64,000 nucleotides of DNA from JACVRW01 sp963739095 (GCA_963739095.1 CAVTZF010000020.1:434001-498000); one strand, 5' to 3'; shown: positions 32,977 to 40,894, numbered from the stretch's first letter. A program made the numbers and translations. The notes: a model not told the origin generated them from the letters alone.

Positions 32977-33051
32977 ATGAAGTGGATCAAGCCTGAGTTC
33001 GAGATCATCGATCTCTGCACCGAGGTCACCCTCTACCTCTACAACCGGTAG
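32977..33051 (+). CDS. pqqA: PqqA, precursor peptide of pyrroloquinoline quinone
   Basis: A 24-codon gene, too short for normal gene callers. The peptide starts MKWIKPEFEI and its second half contains E16-V-T-L-Y20, the conserved Glu and Tyr, separated by three residues, which PqqE cross-links to make PQQ. The start is the first ATG after GGGAGG (32965-32970), and the stop is TAG at 33049-33051. The pattern W-x-K-P-x-F at the start and the E-V-T-x-Y motif match other PqqA peptides. It lies 54 bp upstream of pqqB. The Glu and Tyr sit exactly at positions 16 and 20, as in well-studied PqqA peptides. Confidence 0.95.
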   Translation: MKWIKPEFEIIDLCTEVTLYLYNR

Positions 33052-33105
33052 TCAAGAGCCCACAGCGGGCGTGGCCCCTTGGGCTGCGTCCCGGGGGTGC
33101 CACAC

Positions 33106-34002
33106 GTGCGAGTTCGAATTCTGGGCTCGGCCGCGGGCGGGGGATTTCCGCAGTGGAACTGCCATTGCGAGACGTGTGAGGCCGCGCGCGTCGGTGAACG
33201 CGCGCGCCCTCGTACGCAGTCGTCACTGGCGATTCGCGGCGCGAAGGGGCCGTGGTTCCTCGTAAACGCCTCGCCGGACGCGCGCCAGCAGTTGGAGGCG
33301 CTCCCGCCCAGGGAGGTTGACGGCGTCCGGGTGCCGCCGGTCACCGGCGTGCTGCTCACGGATGCGGAGATCGACCACACGGCAGGGCTTCTGCTCCTGC
33401 GCGAGGCGCAGTCGCCGGTGCGGATATTCGGGGCCGAGGGCGTCGAAGACGCACTGAGGAGCGGCTTTCCCGTGCTGGAGATCCTGGAGCGCTACTGCGG
33501 CGCCGAGTGGCAGACACTCGAGCCCGAGCGGGCGAGGCAGCTCGAAGGGTCGAGCCTCACGGTCGAGCCGTTTGAGACGGGCGGCGACGCGCCGCGCTAC
33601 CTGGACGGCTCGGACGTCGAGCTTCAGGCCAGCGGGTTCGTCTTCCGTGACGGCGGGAGCGGCGGCGTCGTTACCTACGTCCCCGGTCTCGCCCGGCTGG
33701 ACGACGGCGTGCTCGGCCGGCTCGCCGCATCCGATGTCGTGCTGGTTGACGGAACCTTCTGGCGCGACGACGAGCTTGCGCTGCTTGGCATCTCGACGCG
33801 CAGCGCCCGCGACATGGGACACCTGCCGCTCTCCGGGCCCGACGGGACGCTCGCGGCGCTCGAGCGGCTCGAGCGACCGCGCAAGGTACTGGTCCACATC
33901 AACAACACGAACCCGATCCTGCTCGAGGACTCCCCCGAGCGGGAGGCAGTCCGAGGCGCGGGCGTGGAAGTTGCCTACGATGGCCTCGAGATCGAGCTAT
34001 GA
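33106..34002 (+). CDS. pqqB: PQQ biosynthesis protein PqqB
   Basis: The mature reading is about 298 residues of a metallo-beta-lactamase-fold protein, starting VRVRILGSAAGGGFPQWNCHCETC, the PqqB signature with its CxC-x2-C cluster. Further features are LTDAEIDHTAGLLLLREAQ (the HxxG-like metal site), VLVDGTFWRDDEL, RDMGHLPLSG and LVHINNTNPIL with the C-terminal His. PqqB is a hydroxylase/iron oxygenase-like protein acting on the cross-linked PqqA product. The GTG at 33106 is chosen because the conserved sequence begins there and GGGGG lies 8 bp upstream. GTG 33097 or TTG 33079 are longer alternatives. It overlaps pqqC by 4 bp. Confidence 0.93.
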   Translation: MRVRILGSAAGGGFPQWNCHCETCEAARVGERARPRTQSSLAIRGAKGPWFLVNASPDARQQLEALPPREVDGVRVPPVTGVLLTDAEIDHTAGLLLLREAQSPVRIFGAEGVEDALRSGFPVLEILERYCGAEWQTLEPERARQLEGSSLTVEPFETGGDAPRYLDGSDVELQASGFVFRDGGSGGVVTYVPGLARLDDGVLGRLAASDVVLVDGTFWRDDELALLGISTRSARDMGHLPLSGPDGTLAALERLERPRKVLVHINNTNPILLEDSPEREAVRGAGVEVAYDGLEIEL

Positions 34003-34739
34003 GCGAGACCGCCACGAGACCCACGACCGGTGAGCCCCCACCGTGGCCGGCCGATGAGTTCATCGCGCAGCTGCGCGCGCAGGGGACGCGCTACCACAAC
34101 CTGCACCCCTTCCACAGGCGGATGGACGCGGGCGAGCTCACGCGCGAGGAGCTGCAGCGCTGGGTTGCGAACCGCTTCTACTACCAGAAGTGCATCCCGC
34201 TGAAGGACGCGGCGATCCTGTCGAACTGCCCCGAGATCGAGGTCCGGCGAGAGTGGATCGGGCGCATCATCGACCACGACGGTACGACCGACGGAACGGG
34301 CGGCATCGAATCGTGGCTGCGGCTCGGCGAGGCGCTCGGCGTCTCGCGGGAAGACCTGGTCTCGGAGCGGCGCGTGTTGCCCGCGGTGCGCTACGCGGTC
34401 GACGCCTACGTGAACTTCGCGCGCCAGAGGCCGTGGATCGAGGCGGTTGCGTCCTCGCTCACTGAGCTCTTCGGTCCCGCCGCGATCCGCGTGCGGCTCG
34501 AGGCGCTCGAGCGGCACTACGAGTGGATCGACCCCGCCGGGCTCGACTATTTCCGCGCCCGGCTCGTGCAGGCTCCACGCGACGCGCAGTACGCGCTCGA
34601 CCTCACCGTCGAGCGCTGCCGGACGCGCGAGCAGCAGGAGGCTGCCGTCGCCGCGCTCCGCTTCAAGACGGAGATGCTGTGGGCCCAGCTCGAGGCAATC
34701 GAACGCGGCGACACTCAGCCGCCGGGACCGGACGCTTGA
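33999..34739 (+). CDS. pqqC: Pyrroloquinoline-quinone synthase PqqC
   Basis: A 246-residue helical protein of the TenA/haem-oxygenase fold that performs the last oxidative ring closure of PQQ. Typical segments are RYHNLHPFHRRMDAGELTREELQRWVANRFYYQKCIPLKDAAILSNC, REWIGRIIDHDG and ALEVSREDL-like ALGVSREDLVSE, then SSLTELFGPAAIRVRLEALERHYEWID, which carries the conserved catalytic Glu, His and Tyr positions. It overlaps pqqB by ATGA and pqqD by TTGA, so translation of the three is coupled. Length is normal for PqqC. Confidence 0.95.
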   Translation: MSETATRPTTGEPPPWPADEFIAQLRAQGTRYHNLHPFHRRMDAGELTREELQRWVANRFYYQKCIPLKDAAILSNCPEIEVRREWIGRIIDHDGTTDGTGGIESWLRLGEALGVSREDLVSERRVLPAVRYAVDAYVNFARQRPWIEAVASSLTELFGPAAIRVRLEALERHYEWIDPAGLDYFRARLVQAPRDAQYALDLTVERCRTREQQEAAVAALRFKTEMLWAQLEAIERGDTQPPGPDA

Positions 34740-34999
34740 GTCGGCCCCGCCTCGTCACCGGCGCGCGGCTGCAGTACGACGACGTGCGCGAGGAGCACCT
34801 GCTGCTGGTGCCGGAGGGCGCCGTGCGGCTCAACCCAACCGCGGCGGCGGTCCTCGAGCTGTGCGACGGGGAGCGCTCGCTCGACGAGATCGTCGGCACC
34901 CTGTCGGAGCGCTACGAGGGCGCCGATCTGCGCGACGACGTCCAGGGGCTGGTCAACGGCCTGACCCAGAAAGGGCTGGTGGTCGATGCCGCAGGCTAG
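34736..34999 (+). CDS. pqqD: PqqA-binding chaperone PqqD
   Basis: An 87-residue protein starting at TTG 34736, overlapping the pqqC stop. It matches PqqD: RPRLVTGARLQYDDVREEHLLLVPEGAVRLNPTAAAVLELCDGERSLDEIVGTLSERY, with the conserved L-L-x-P-E-G-x-V-x-L-N core, and ends with GLVVDAAG. PqqD is a RiPP recognition element that binds the PqqA leader and presents it to PqqE. The stop lies inside the first codons of pqqE (14-bp overlap), as expected for partners that work as a complex. TTG use is supported by the overlap and by the absence of a better start. Confidence 0.92.
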   Translation: MSRPRLVTGARLQYDDVREEHLLLVPEGAVRLNPTAAAVLELCDGERSLDEIVGTLSERYEGADLRDDVQGLVNGLTQKGLVVDAAG

Positions 35000-36084
35000 G
35001 CCCGCCACGCTGATCGCCGAGCTCTCATATCAGTGCCCGCTGCACTGTCCGTACTGCTCGAACCCGCTCGACATCGGACACGAGAAGTACCGCGATGGAA
35101 CTGGAAACCGAGCACTGGACCCGCACGTTCCGAGAGGCCCGCGCGCTCGGCGTCCTGCAGCTCGCGCTCACCGGAGGCGAGCCGATGCTGCGCCGCGATC
35201 TGGTCGAGCTCTGCGCTGGCGCGCGCGAAGCCCGCCTCTACTCGTCGCTCATCACCGCCGGGGTCAACTTCACGCACGAGCGTGCCGAGGCGCTCAAGTC
35301 GGCCGGGCTCGACCACGTGCAGATCTCGATCCAGAGCCCCGACCCGGAGGACAACGACCGCATCGCCGGCAACAGGTCGTTCGAGAAGAAGGTCGCGGCG
35401 GCGCGCCTCGTGAAGGAGCTCGACTTCCCGCTGACGATCAACTGCGTCCTGCACCGGCAGAACCTCGACCGGATCGAGGAGCTACTCGATCTCGCGCTCG
35501 ACCTCGGGGCGCAGCGGCTCGAGCTTGCGAACACCCAGTACTACGGCTGGGCGGTACCGAACCAGGATGCGCTGATGCCGTCCTGGGAGCAGCTCCAGCG
35601 GGCGGAGGAGGCAGTCCAGCGCTTCCGCGAGCGAGTTGGCCCGAGCGTCGACGTCCTCTGGGTGCTCCCCGACTTCTACGAGGATCTACCCAAGCCGTGC
35701 ATGGGCGGCTGGGGGCGAACGGCGATCGTGGTCGCTCCGAACGGCGACGTGCTGCCCTGCCAGGCGGCATCGACGATCCCGGGGCTCGAGTTCGCCAACG
35801 TCCGCGAGCATCCGCTCGAGTGGATCTGGAACGAGTCCGACGCGTTCATGCGCTTCAGGGGCACGGACTGGATGCAGGAGCCGTGCCGCACCTGCCCGCT
35901 CGGACGCCAGGAGGTGGACTTCGGCGGCTGCCGCTGCCAGGCGCTGCGGCTCACGGGCGACGCCGCCGCCACGGACCCGGTTTGCCGGTTCTCGCCGCAT
36001 CACGACCGCGTGCTCGCGGCACGCGAGTCGGCGCAGACCGACGAGTTCGTCTATCGCTCGATCAAGCGGCCGGTGCGCGCCTGA
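34986..36084 (+). CDS. pqqE: PqqA peptide cyclase PqqE (radical SAM; one frame change)
   Basis: The first 36 codons encode RPATLIAELSYQCPLHCPYCSNPLDIG with the CxxxCxxC cluster of radical SAM enzymes. At about 35094 the frame shifts by one base, and the rest reads on to the stop at 36084: LGVLQLALTGGEPMLRRDLVEL (GGEP motif), NQDALMPSWEQ, and the SPASM auxiliary-cluster region MGGWGRTAIVVAPNGDVLPCQAA and CRTCPLGRQEVDFGGCRCQAL. With the frame joined the protein has normal length (about 365 residues). PqqE makes the carbon-carbon bond between the Glu and Tyr side chains of PqqA. Since both halves are fully conserved I regard the shift as an assembly indel. Confidence 0.9.
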
Positions 36085-36937
36085 CGGCTCGCTCCGCAGC
36101 TCCGTGCGGCTCGATGAGCCCGACGGCCACCAGCCGGTGGTGACACAGCGTCCGCGATGCGCTCGCGGGTCTCTTCCGGGAGGACATCGCCCCAGGCCGC
36201 GGCGGCCTCGTCGGCGAGCGCGAGTAGCTCATCGAGGCGCTCCCGGGAAGGCTGGGCCTCGATCAGGCAGCGCAGCCCGAAGCCGACATGCCAGCGCTCG
36301 TCGAGCTCGACGCGCTCGACGCCGTCGCGCACCCCCGGCAGGGCGTCGTCGGCCAAGTCGATGCGCAGCGCGTTGATGCGCGGCGTCGAAGATGATCCCC
36401 TCGAGAACCATGTGGTAGAGGCGAGACGCCTTCGCCCAGCCCGATGCGACCGGCGGCCAGCTCGGCTGCCATGGCGGGCAGCCGCTCTTCGAAGAGCTCG
36501 AGCACGGCGGCCGGGACGTGGGCCCGGGCCGCCTCGCGCCGCTCGTCGGGGGTGTCTCCGGGCAGCCCGAGGACCTCCTCGGCGATCCGGTCGAACCACA
36601 GCGCATGGCGGTCCTCATCGCGGCGCTGCAGGAAGAAGACCCAGGCCACCAGGCTCTCGTGGGAGGCCAGCTTCGCCCCCCTGGCCACGTCGGCGAACGG
36701 CGCGATGTGCTCGGAGACCGCGTCCTCGGCCACGCGGAAGCCGGCGAAGATCGTCGTCAGGCGTGCGCGACGCTCAGCCGGGAGCTCAGGCCACGCGCTC
36801 GCATCCTGGGTGAGGTCGATGGCCGCCGGGTCCCACTGCAGCCGGGCGACGACCTTCGAGAAGAACTGGGGCCAGAAGGTGCGCCTCGGGAGGACGAAGT
36901 GCCCGCCCAACGTGCTTTCCCAGAGCTGGTCCGCCAT
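36062..36937 (-). CDS. R2-like ligand-binding oxidase / ribonucleotide reductase beta-like diiron protein (frame changes)
   Basis: From ATG 36937 the pieces give a protein of about 290 residues. It reads WESTLGGHFVLPRRTFWPQFFSKVVARLQWDP, then the diiron motifs VAEDAVSEHIAPF and RRDEDRHALWFDRIAEEVLG, then (after a shift near 36435) LYHMVLEGIIFDA, then (after a shift near 36378) RVELDERWHVGFGLRCLIEAQP. The metal ligands E, ExxH, E and ExxH are all visible across the pieces. A further shift near 36140 would give a Cys-His-His-rich tail ending at 36062. This matches R2lox proteins, which carry a Mn/Fe or diiron centre and a bound fatty acid; their substrate is unknown. Its 3' end overlaps that of pqqE. 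Confidence 0.7.
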
Positions 36938-36986
36938 AGCCTCGACAAGGGTATCCACCCGCCGTCCGGGTAAAACCACTGGTGCG

Positions 36987-37727
36987 ATGGCCGCACCGCG
37001 CGCACGCTCACTCGCGGGCTACGCCCGCTCGGCCGCGGCGTACGAGCACGGCCGCCCCGGCTACCCGGCGGCTGCGGTCGACTTCCTCGCCGCGAGGCTA
37101 CGCCTCGGCCCGGGTCGCACGGTGGTCGACCTGGCGGCCGGGACCGGCAAACTCACGCGTCCCCTGCTCGCCACCGGCGCCGAGGTGGTCGCGGTGGAGC
37201 CGGTGGCCGAGATGCGAGCGGCGCTGCCGCCGGGTGCGCGTGCGACGGAGGGGACGGCAGAGGAGATGCCGCTGGACACCGGGAGCGCCGACGCAGTCAC
37301 GGTCGCACAGGCCTTCCACTGGTTCGAGGGCGACGCGGCCCTGGCCGAGATCCATCGCGTGCTGCGCCCGGGTGGCTCACTCGCCCTGGTCTGGAACCGG
37401 CGGCGGATGGACGACCCGCTGAACCAAGCGATCGAGGAGCTGCTCGCCCCTTACCGCGGCCACATGTCCGCATTGCACACCGGCGACTGGCGGGGCGCGT
37501 TCGAGGGCACCAAGCTCTTCGGGCCGCTCGAGGAGCGCCTGTTTCCCAACGACCAAGCCCTGGACGCCGACGGGCTGGCCGATCGCATCGCCTCGGTCAA
37601 CTTCATTGCCGCGCTCGATGGGAACGAGCGGACGAAGGTGGTCGAAGCGGCCCGCGCTCTCGCAGGAGCGGCCGGCGTGACCATTCCTCAAGACACCGAG
37701 GTGCTGGTGGCGGACCGGCTGGGGTAG
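36987..37727 (+). CDS. SAM-dependent methyltransferase (methyltransferase-11 type)
   Basis: A 246-residue class I methyltransferase. Motif I is VVDLAAGTGKLTRPLLATGAEVVAVEPVAEM (about residues 49-78), a later strand is MPLDTGSADAVTVAQAFHWFEGDAALAEIHRVLRPGGSLALVWNRR, typical of the group related to UbiE-like and trans-aconitate-type enzymes. The substrate is unknown. It is divergent from the R2-like gene (49 bp apart), and 12 bp precede the next small gene, which probably shares its transcript. Confidence 0.85.
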   Translation: MAAPRARSLAGYARSAAAYEHGRPGYPAAAVDFLAARLRLGPGRTVVDLAAGTGKLTRPLLATGAEVVAVEPVAEMRAALPPGARATEGTAEEMPLDTGSADAVTVAQAFHWFEGDAALAEIHRVLRPGGSLALVWNRRRMDDPLNQAIEELLAPYRGHMSALHTGDWRGAFEGTKLFGPLEERLFPNDQALDADGLADRIASVNFIAALDGNERTKVVEAARALAGAAGVTIPQDTEVLVADRLG

Positions 37728-37738
37728 AAAGGAGCACG

Positions 37739-38047
37739 ATGGCCTACACCAGGGAGCAGATCCGGGAAGCCGTGGAGCGGGCGGGAGACGAACACTGGCA
37801 GGCGCTGATTCGACACCACGAGGATGCCTATCCGGCCAGTCGCCCCACCCCGGGTGATGTCTGCCGGGCCGAGGCCGAGCGGCTCAACCAGCTCGGGCTC
37901 GGTGACGCCGAGGACCTCGAGCTGGTCGAGACCCGCGTCGAGCGCACCGACTCCACCGTTCGAATCGTGCACGTCTTCGAATACGGGCCTCAGAAGGCTC
38001 GCCTGCTCACGGAGCCGATCGACGGGTATGGAGGCGAAGAGGGGTGA
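37739..38047 (+). CDS. Hypothetical small protein
   Basis: I do not recognise it. The ATG at 37739 is preceded by AAAGGAG, an excellent ribosome site, so the gene is probably real. The 102-residue product is acidic (E/D-rich), soluble and helical at the N-terminus (TREQIREAVERAGDEHWQALIRHHEDAYP), followed by a Glu-rich middle and a tail VRIVHVFEYGPQKARLLTEPIDG. No Cys clusters, signal peptide or membrane segment are seen. It probably forms a unit with the methyltransferase 12 bp upstream. Confidence 0.65.
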   Translation: MAYTREQIREAVERAGDEHWQALIRHHEDAYPASRPTPGDVCRAEAERLNQLGLGDAEDLELVETRVERTDSTVRIVHVFEYGPQKARLLTEPIDGYGGEEG

Positions 38048-38060
38048 CGAGTCCCGTCGC

Positions 38061-38486
38061 TCAGAATGCCGCGGCCGCGGCCTCCGCGACCGTCGTGTCC
38101 TGCTCGCCGTCGCCGCCACTGACGCCGACCGCCCCGACGACCTCGCCGTCGCGCTTGAGCGGGATGCCGCCGGCGAAGATCATCACGCGGCCCTTGTTGG
38201 ACTCCTGGATGCCGTAGAACTGGCCTCCGGGCTGGGAATTGGCGGCGAGGTCGGCCGTCGGCAAATCGAACGCACGCGCCGTGAACGCCTTGTTGATCGC
38301 GATGTCCACGCTGCCGATCCACGCTCCGTCCATGCGAACGTGAGAAACGAGGTTGCCACCGGCGTCGACGACGGCGATGTTCTGCGGCTGCCCGATCTCG
38401 TGCGCGCGGTCCTCAGCGGCGGCCGTCACCCGTCGTGCGTCCTCGAGCGACACGGTTCCTTGCGAGCTGGTGGTGCTGCTTGCCAT
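38061..38486 (-). CDS. GlcG/HbpS family heme-binding-like protein
   Basis: The 141-residue protein is a compact GlcG/HbpS family member: VSLEDARRVTAAAEDRAHEIGQPQNIAVVDAGGNLVSHVRMDGAWIGSVDIAINKAFTARAFDL, and ending GGIPLKRDGEVVGAVGVSGGDGEQDTTVAEAAAAAF. Members bind haem (HbpS) or are encoded with glycolate oxidase or with PQQ-dependent alcohol dehydrogenase genes; here it is about 2 kb from the pqq operon. No signal peptide is visible, which favours a cytoplasmic protein. Function in this organism cannot be told. Confidence 0.8.
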   Translation of the reverse strand: MASSTTSSQGTVSLEDARRVTAAAEDRAHEIGQPQNIAVVDAGGNLVSHVRMDGAWIGSVDIAINKAFTARAFDLPTADLAANSQPGGQFYGIQESNKGRVMIFAGGIPLKRDGEVVGAVGVSGGDGEQDTTVAEAAAAAF

Positions 38487-38627
38487 CGATCCTTCTCTCC
38501 TTGTCTTGTGCCGGCGCGGTCAGCGCCGGCGCCCCGTCTCCGGGTTCTACCCGAGCGGGTGATGCGCAAGCACTCCGCGGGCACGACCGCCCGGATGACG
38601 GTCGTGCGTGACGGCCGCGGGGCCGGG

Positions 38628-39167
38628 CTAGTAGATACCGCCGCCGGAGCCCGATGACTGGCTCGTCGCGGTGATCGTGTTCCCGGCCGGAGACAGCACG
38701 TACCACTTGGCGCCGAATGCCGACACACCCTGCCCATTGGTGTCCCCGGGGTTGCTGTCGCCCGAGAAGAGGTACAGCGGATGGCCGTTGTAGGTGACCT
38801 GCGGCTTTCCGTCGGACCGCGGAGTCGTCCCGACCTTGGAAGCTGTCAGCCCCTTGCCGATCGTCGGCTTGCCGCCCGCCCGCACCGGCGGCCAGTCGGT
38901 CGCGCACGCGCCAGTGCACGTGCTGGTGGTGCTGGTGTCCTGCTGGAACAGGTAGATGGTGCGGCCCTGCGAGTCGACGAGGATGTTCCCGAGCCCGCTG
39001 TTCGCGACGCCGACCGTCGCCGAATTCCCGCTCGCCGTCTTCGGCGGCGGCGACGCCGCCGTCGCATCATTGTTGTTGTCACTGCCGCCACAGCCCGTGA
39101 CGGCAAGCGCCACGAGTGGCACCACCGCGGCGGTGGCAAGGAAGGTGATGGGTCGACTGCGAGTCAC
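38628..39167 (-). CDS. Lipoprotein with two secreted repeats (COG4315-like)
   Basis: From GTG 39167 (AAGGAG 6 bp upstream) the product has 179 residues. The N-terminus VTRSRPITFLATAAVVPLVALAVTGCGG is a lipoprotein signal peptide with lipobox AVTGC. A low-complexity Asp/Asn/Ala linker follows. Two copies of the 'secreted repeat of unknown function' follow: GNILVDSQGRTIYLFQQD with CTGACATDWPPVRAGGKP, and then PQVTYNGHPLYLFSGDSNPGD. These proteins are exported and anchored outside the cell membrane; a role in haem or electron-transfer-linked surface chemistry has been proposed for some. A 29-bp recurring motif lies 58 bp upstream. Confidence 0.85.
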   Translation of the reverse strand: MTRSRPITFLATAAVVPLVALAVTGCGGSDNNNDATAASPPPKTASGNSATVGVANSGLGNILVDSQGRTIYLFQQDTSTTSTCTGACATDWPPVRAGGKPTIGKGLTASKVGTTPRSDGKPQVTYNGHPLYLFSGDSNPGDTNGQGVSAFGAKWYVLSPAGNTITATSQSSGSGGGIY

Positions 39168-39224
39168 GCGGACTCCTTGGGATCGGGTCTCATTCCCCCC
39201 CAATGCTGGCCGCGGGGCACATGG

Positions 39225-39253
39225 TTGTCGTCGGCTGGTTGACGACTCTTTCG
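39225..39253 (+). repeat. Recurring 29-bp intergenic motif, copy 1
   Basis: The + strand reads TTGTCGTCGGCT at the left end and GACTCTTTCG at the right end. Close copies occur at 42322-42350 and 50875-50903 in the same orientation and at 40699-40727 in the opposite one. It lies in the divergent region between the lipoprotein gene (start 39167) and the HtrA-like gene (start 39394). Nothing nearby explains it; a promoter element or regulator site is likely. Confidence 0.6.
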
Positions 39254-39393
39254 ACTACGTCGCGCGGCGTGCAGCCACGCCGCGCCGTAAGGCGGGGGCG
39301 GTATGAGAAGCGCCCCGCGGCAGCGGAGGGAGTACCGGAAAGAGACGCCCGGAAGCCGACGACGTGCCCGGAGCAGTCAGCGACGATGCGACC

Positions 39394-40143
39394 ATGACCC
39401 GTCAAGGATTATCGCTACGCGCCGTGGGCCTAACCGCGCTGGTCTTCGCAGGGCTGACGACGGTTGCTGGTTGCGGGGACGGCAGTCCCGCCGCGACTCG
39501 GCTCGCCCCATTCAGCACGATGCAGGCGCCGGTCGCGAGTCTGCAGCAGCAGTTCGTGCAGGTTGTACAGAGAGTGTCTCCTCAGGTCGTGCAGGTCCAA
39601 AGCCGGCTGGGCCTCGGCTCGGGCGTCGTGTTCGATGACCGCGGGAACGTGGTCACAAATGCCCACGTCGTCGCGGGAGCGAAACAGTTCGTCGTCACCC
39701 TGTCCGGCGGCGACCGGCACCCCGCCACGGTCGTGGGGTCGGACCCGGCCCATGATCTCGCCGTGGTCCACCTGACCGGCGCGCAACCTGTCCCTGCGAC
39801 CTTCGCGGACGACTCGAGTCTGCAGGTCGGCGATCTCGTGCTCGCCATCGGCAACCCGCTCGGCCTGCGCTCCAGCGTGACCGAGGGCATCGTCTCGTCG
39901 CTGAACCGCTCCGTCTCCGAAGGCAACGGTGTCCGTCTGTCGCCGGTCATCCAAACGAGCGCGGCGATCAACCCCGGCAACTCCGGCGGCGCACTTGTGG
40001 ACCTGACGGGCAGGGTGATCGGCATCCCGACCCTGGAGGCGCTGGACCCCGAGTTCGGCGGCGCGCAGGCGGCGGGGATCGGCTTCGCTATCCCGAGCAA
40101 CACCGTCCGGCAGATCGCTGCCGGCCTGATCGCCTCGGGCTAG
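39394..40143 (+). CDS. HtrA/DegP-like serine protease without PDZ domain
   Basis: A 249-residue exported serine protease. The N-terminal 35 residues contain a lipoprotein signal (ALVFAGLTTVAGCGDG, lipobox VAGC). The trypsin-like domain shows the triad: VTNAHVVAGAKQF (His), DPAHDLAVVHLTG (Asp) and AAINPGNSGGALVD (Ser in GNSGG). It ends at IAAGLIASG, straight after the protease domain, so no PDZ domain follows. It is expected to act on misfolded or specific proteins outside the cytoplasmic membrane. The start at ATG 39394 (MTRQGLSLRAV) is preferred over a longer frame upstream because of the position of the signal peptide. Confidence 0.88.
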   Translation: MTRQGLSLRAVGLTALVFAGLTTVAGCGDGSPAATRLAPFSTMQAPVASLQQQFVQVVQRVSPQVVQVQSRLGLGSGVVFDDRGNVVTNAHVVAGAKQFVVTLSGGDRHPATVVGSDPAHDLAVVHLTGAQPVPATFADDSSLQVGDLVLAIGNPLGLRSSVTEGIVSSLNRSVSEGNGVRLSPVIQTSAAINPGNSGGALVDLTGRVIGIPTLEALDPEFGGAQAAGIGFAIPSNTVRQIAAGLIASG

Positions 40144-40165
40144 GCGTCACGATGCGGCCGCACGA

Positions 40166-40630
40166 ATGAGGGTGTCTTCACTGTTGACTGAACGCGAAGG
40201 GCTGCGTGAGGTGTTCCGCGACGGCCTCGCCGCCGGTTCAGTGGCGGCGGTCGTCAGCGGGGCGCCCTCCACGCTGCACGCGCTGCTGACGGGCAGCTGT
40301 CCGCTGGAGCCGTCTCTTGCCGCAGGAACGCTGTTGCTGCCCGACGAACGCCGGGCGACGCGGCTGCTCCCCGCCGCCGCCGCGGTGCACGTCGCCCTCT
40401 CACTCGGCTGGGCACTCCCACTTGCGGCCGCCTTGCCACAGAAACGGACGCCCGCGCTGGGTGCGCTTGCCGGACTCGGCATCGCAGCGCTCGACCTTGG
40501 GGTGATCGGCCGCCGCTTCCCCCGCATCCGTGCGCTGCCACCGCTGCCGCAGGTAGCCGACCATCTGGCCTACGGCGCGACGGTCGGCACCGTGCTCCGC
40601 GTACGCCGCGACCGGCGCCGGCGTAGCTGA
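40166..40630 (+). CDS. Hypothetical membrane protein
   Basis: I cannot name a family. A GTG/ATG near 40166 opens a 154-residue frame (MRVSSLLTEREGLREVFRDGL), with Ala/Leu-rich segments AAAAVHVALSLGWALPLAAALP and LGALAGLGIAALDLGVIG suggesting two to three membrane passes, and a very basic end RVRRDRRRRS. It lies 23 bp after the HtrA-like gene, probably on the same transcript. Codon usage is like the neighbours, supporting a real gene. Confidence 0.55.
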   Translation: MRVSSLLTEREGLREVFRDGLAAGSVAAVVSGAPSTLHALLTGSCPLEPSLAAGTLLLPDERRATRLLPAAAAVHVALSLGWALPLAAALPQKRTPALGALAGLGIAALDLGVIGRRFPRIRALPPLPQVADHLAYGATVGTVLRVRRDRRRRS

Positions 40631-40698
40631 TCCGCTCAGCGTGCGCCTACCTCCCGGCGAGGCAGCCACGGCGCTTCGCCTACCTCGGGCGCGGTAGC

Positions 40699-40727
40699 CG
40701 AAAGAGTCCTCTCGAAGGCGACGACAA
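40699..40727 (-). repeat. Recurring 29-bp motif, inverted copy
   Basis: On the minus strand it reads TTGTCGTCGCCT at one end and GGACTCTTTCG at the other. It differs from the copies at 39225, 42322 and 50875 mainly in the central bases. It is flanked upstream by the basic end of the hypothetical membrane protein and downstream by the IS630 fragment, so its host context was possibly remodelled by insertion. Confidence 0.55.
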
Positions 40728-40750
40728 GGACGAGCCCGGCCCGGACCATT

Positions 40751-40894
40751 GGTCGCGTTCTTGACTCGATCGAAGTCGGCGAGCACTACCGCCAGATCGC
40801 CCGACCGTTCGACTGGACCTTCCCCCGCGCCGACCTGGAGCGCGTGCTCGCGAAGATCACCGAGCGCGAGCCATGGCTTGCGCTTGCGGCGTAA
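40751..40894 (+). pseudogene. IS630-family transposase remnant (C-terminal end)
   Basis: The open frame from about 40751 to the TAA at 40894 encodes a C-terminus VGEHYRQIARPFDWTFPRADLERVL followed by AKITEREPWLALAA. H-Y-x-x-I/T-A-x-P-F-x-W-x-F-T/P-x-x-D-L is the hallmark tail of IS630-like transposases. The DDE catalytic part is absent and no inverted repeats could be found, so this is a decayed fragment rather than a mobile element. It occupies most of the otherwise empty 40631-40924 gap. Confidence 0.6.

Noticed and set aside
30419..32980. 853-codon open frame in another frame of the P-type ATPase
   Set aside because: Arg/Gly-rich shadow of a clear ATPase; no own start signal or motif.
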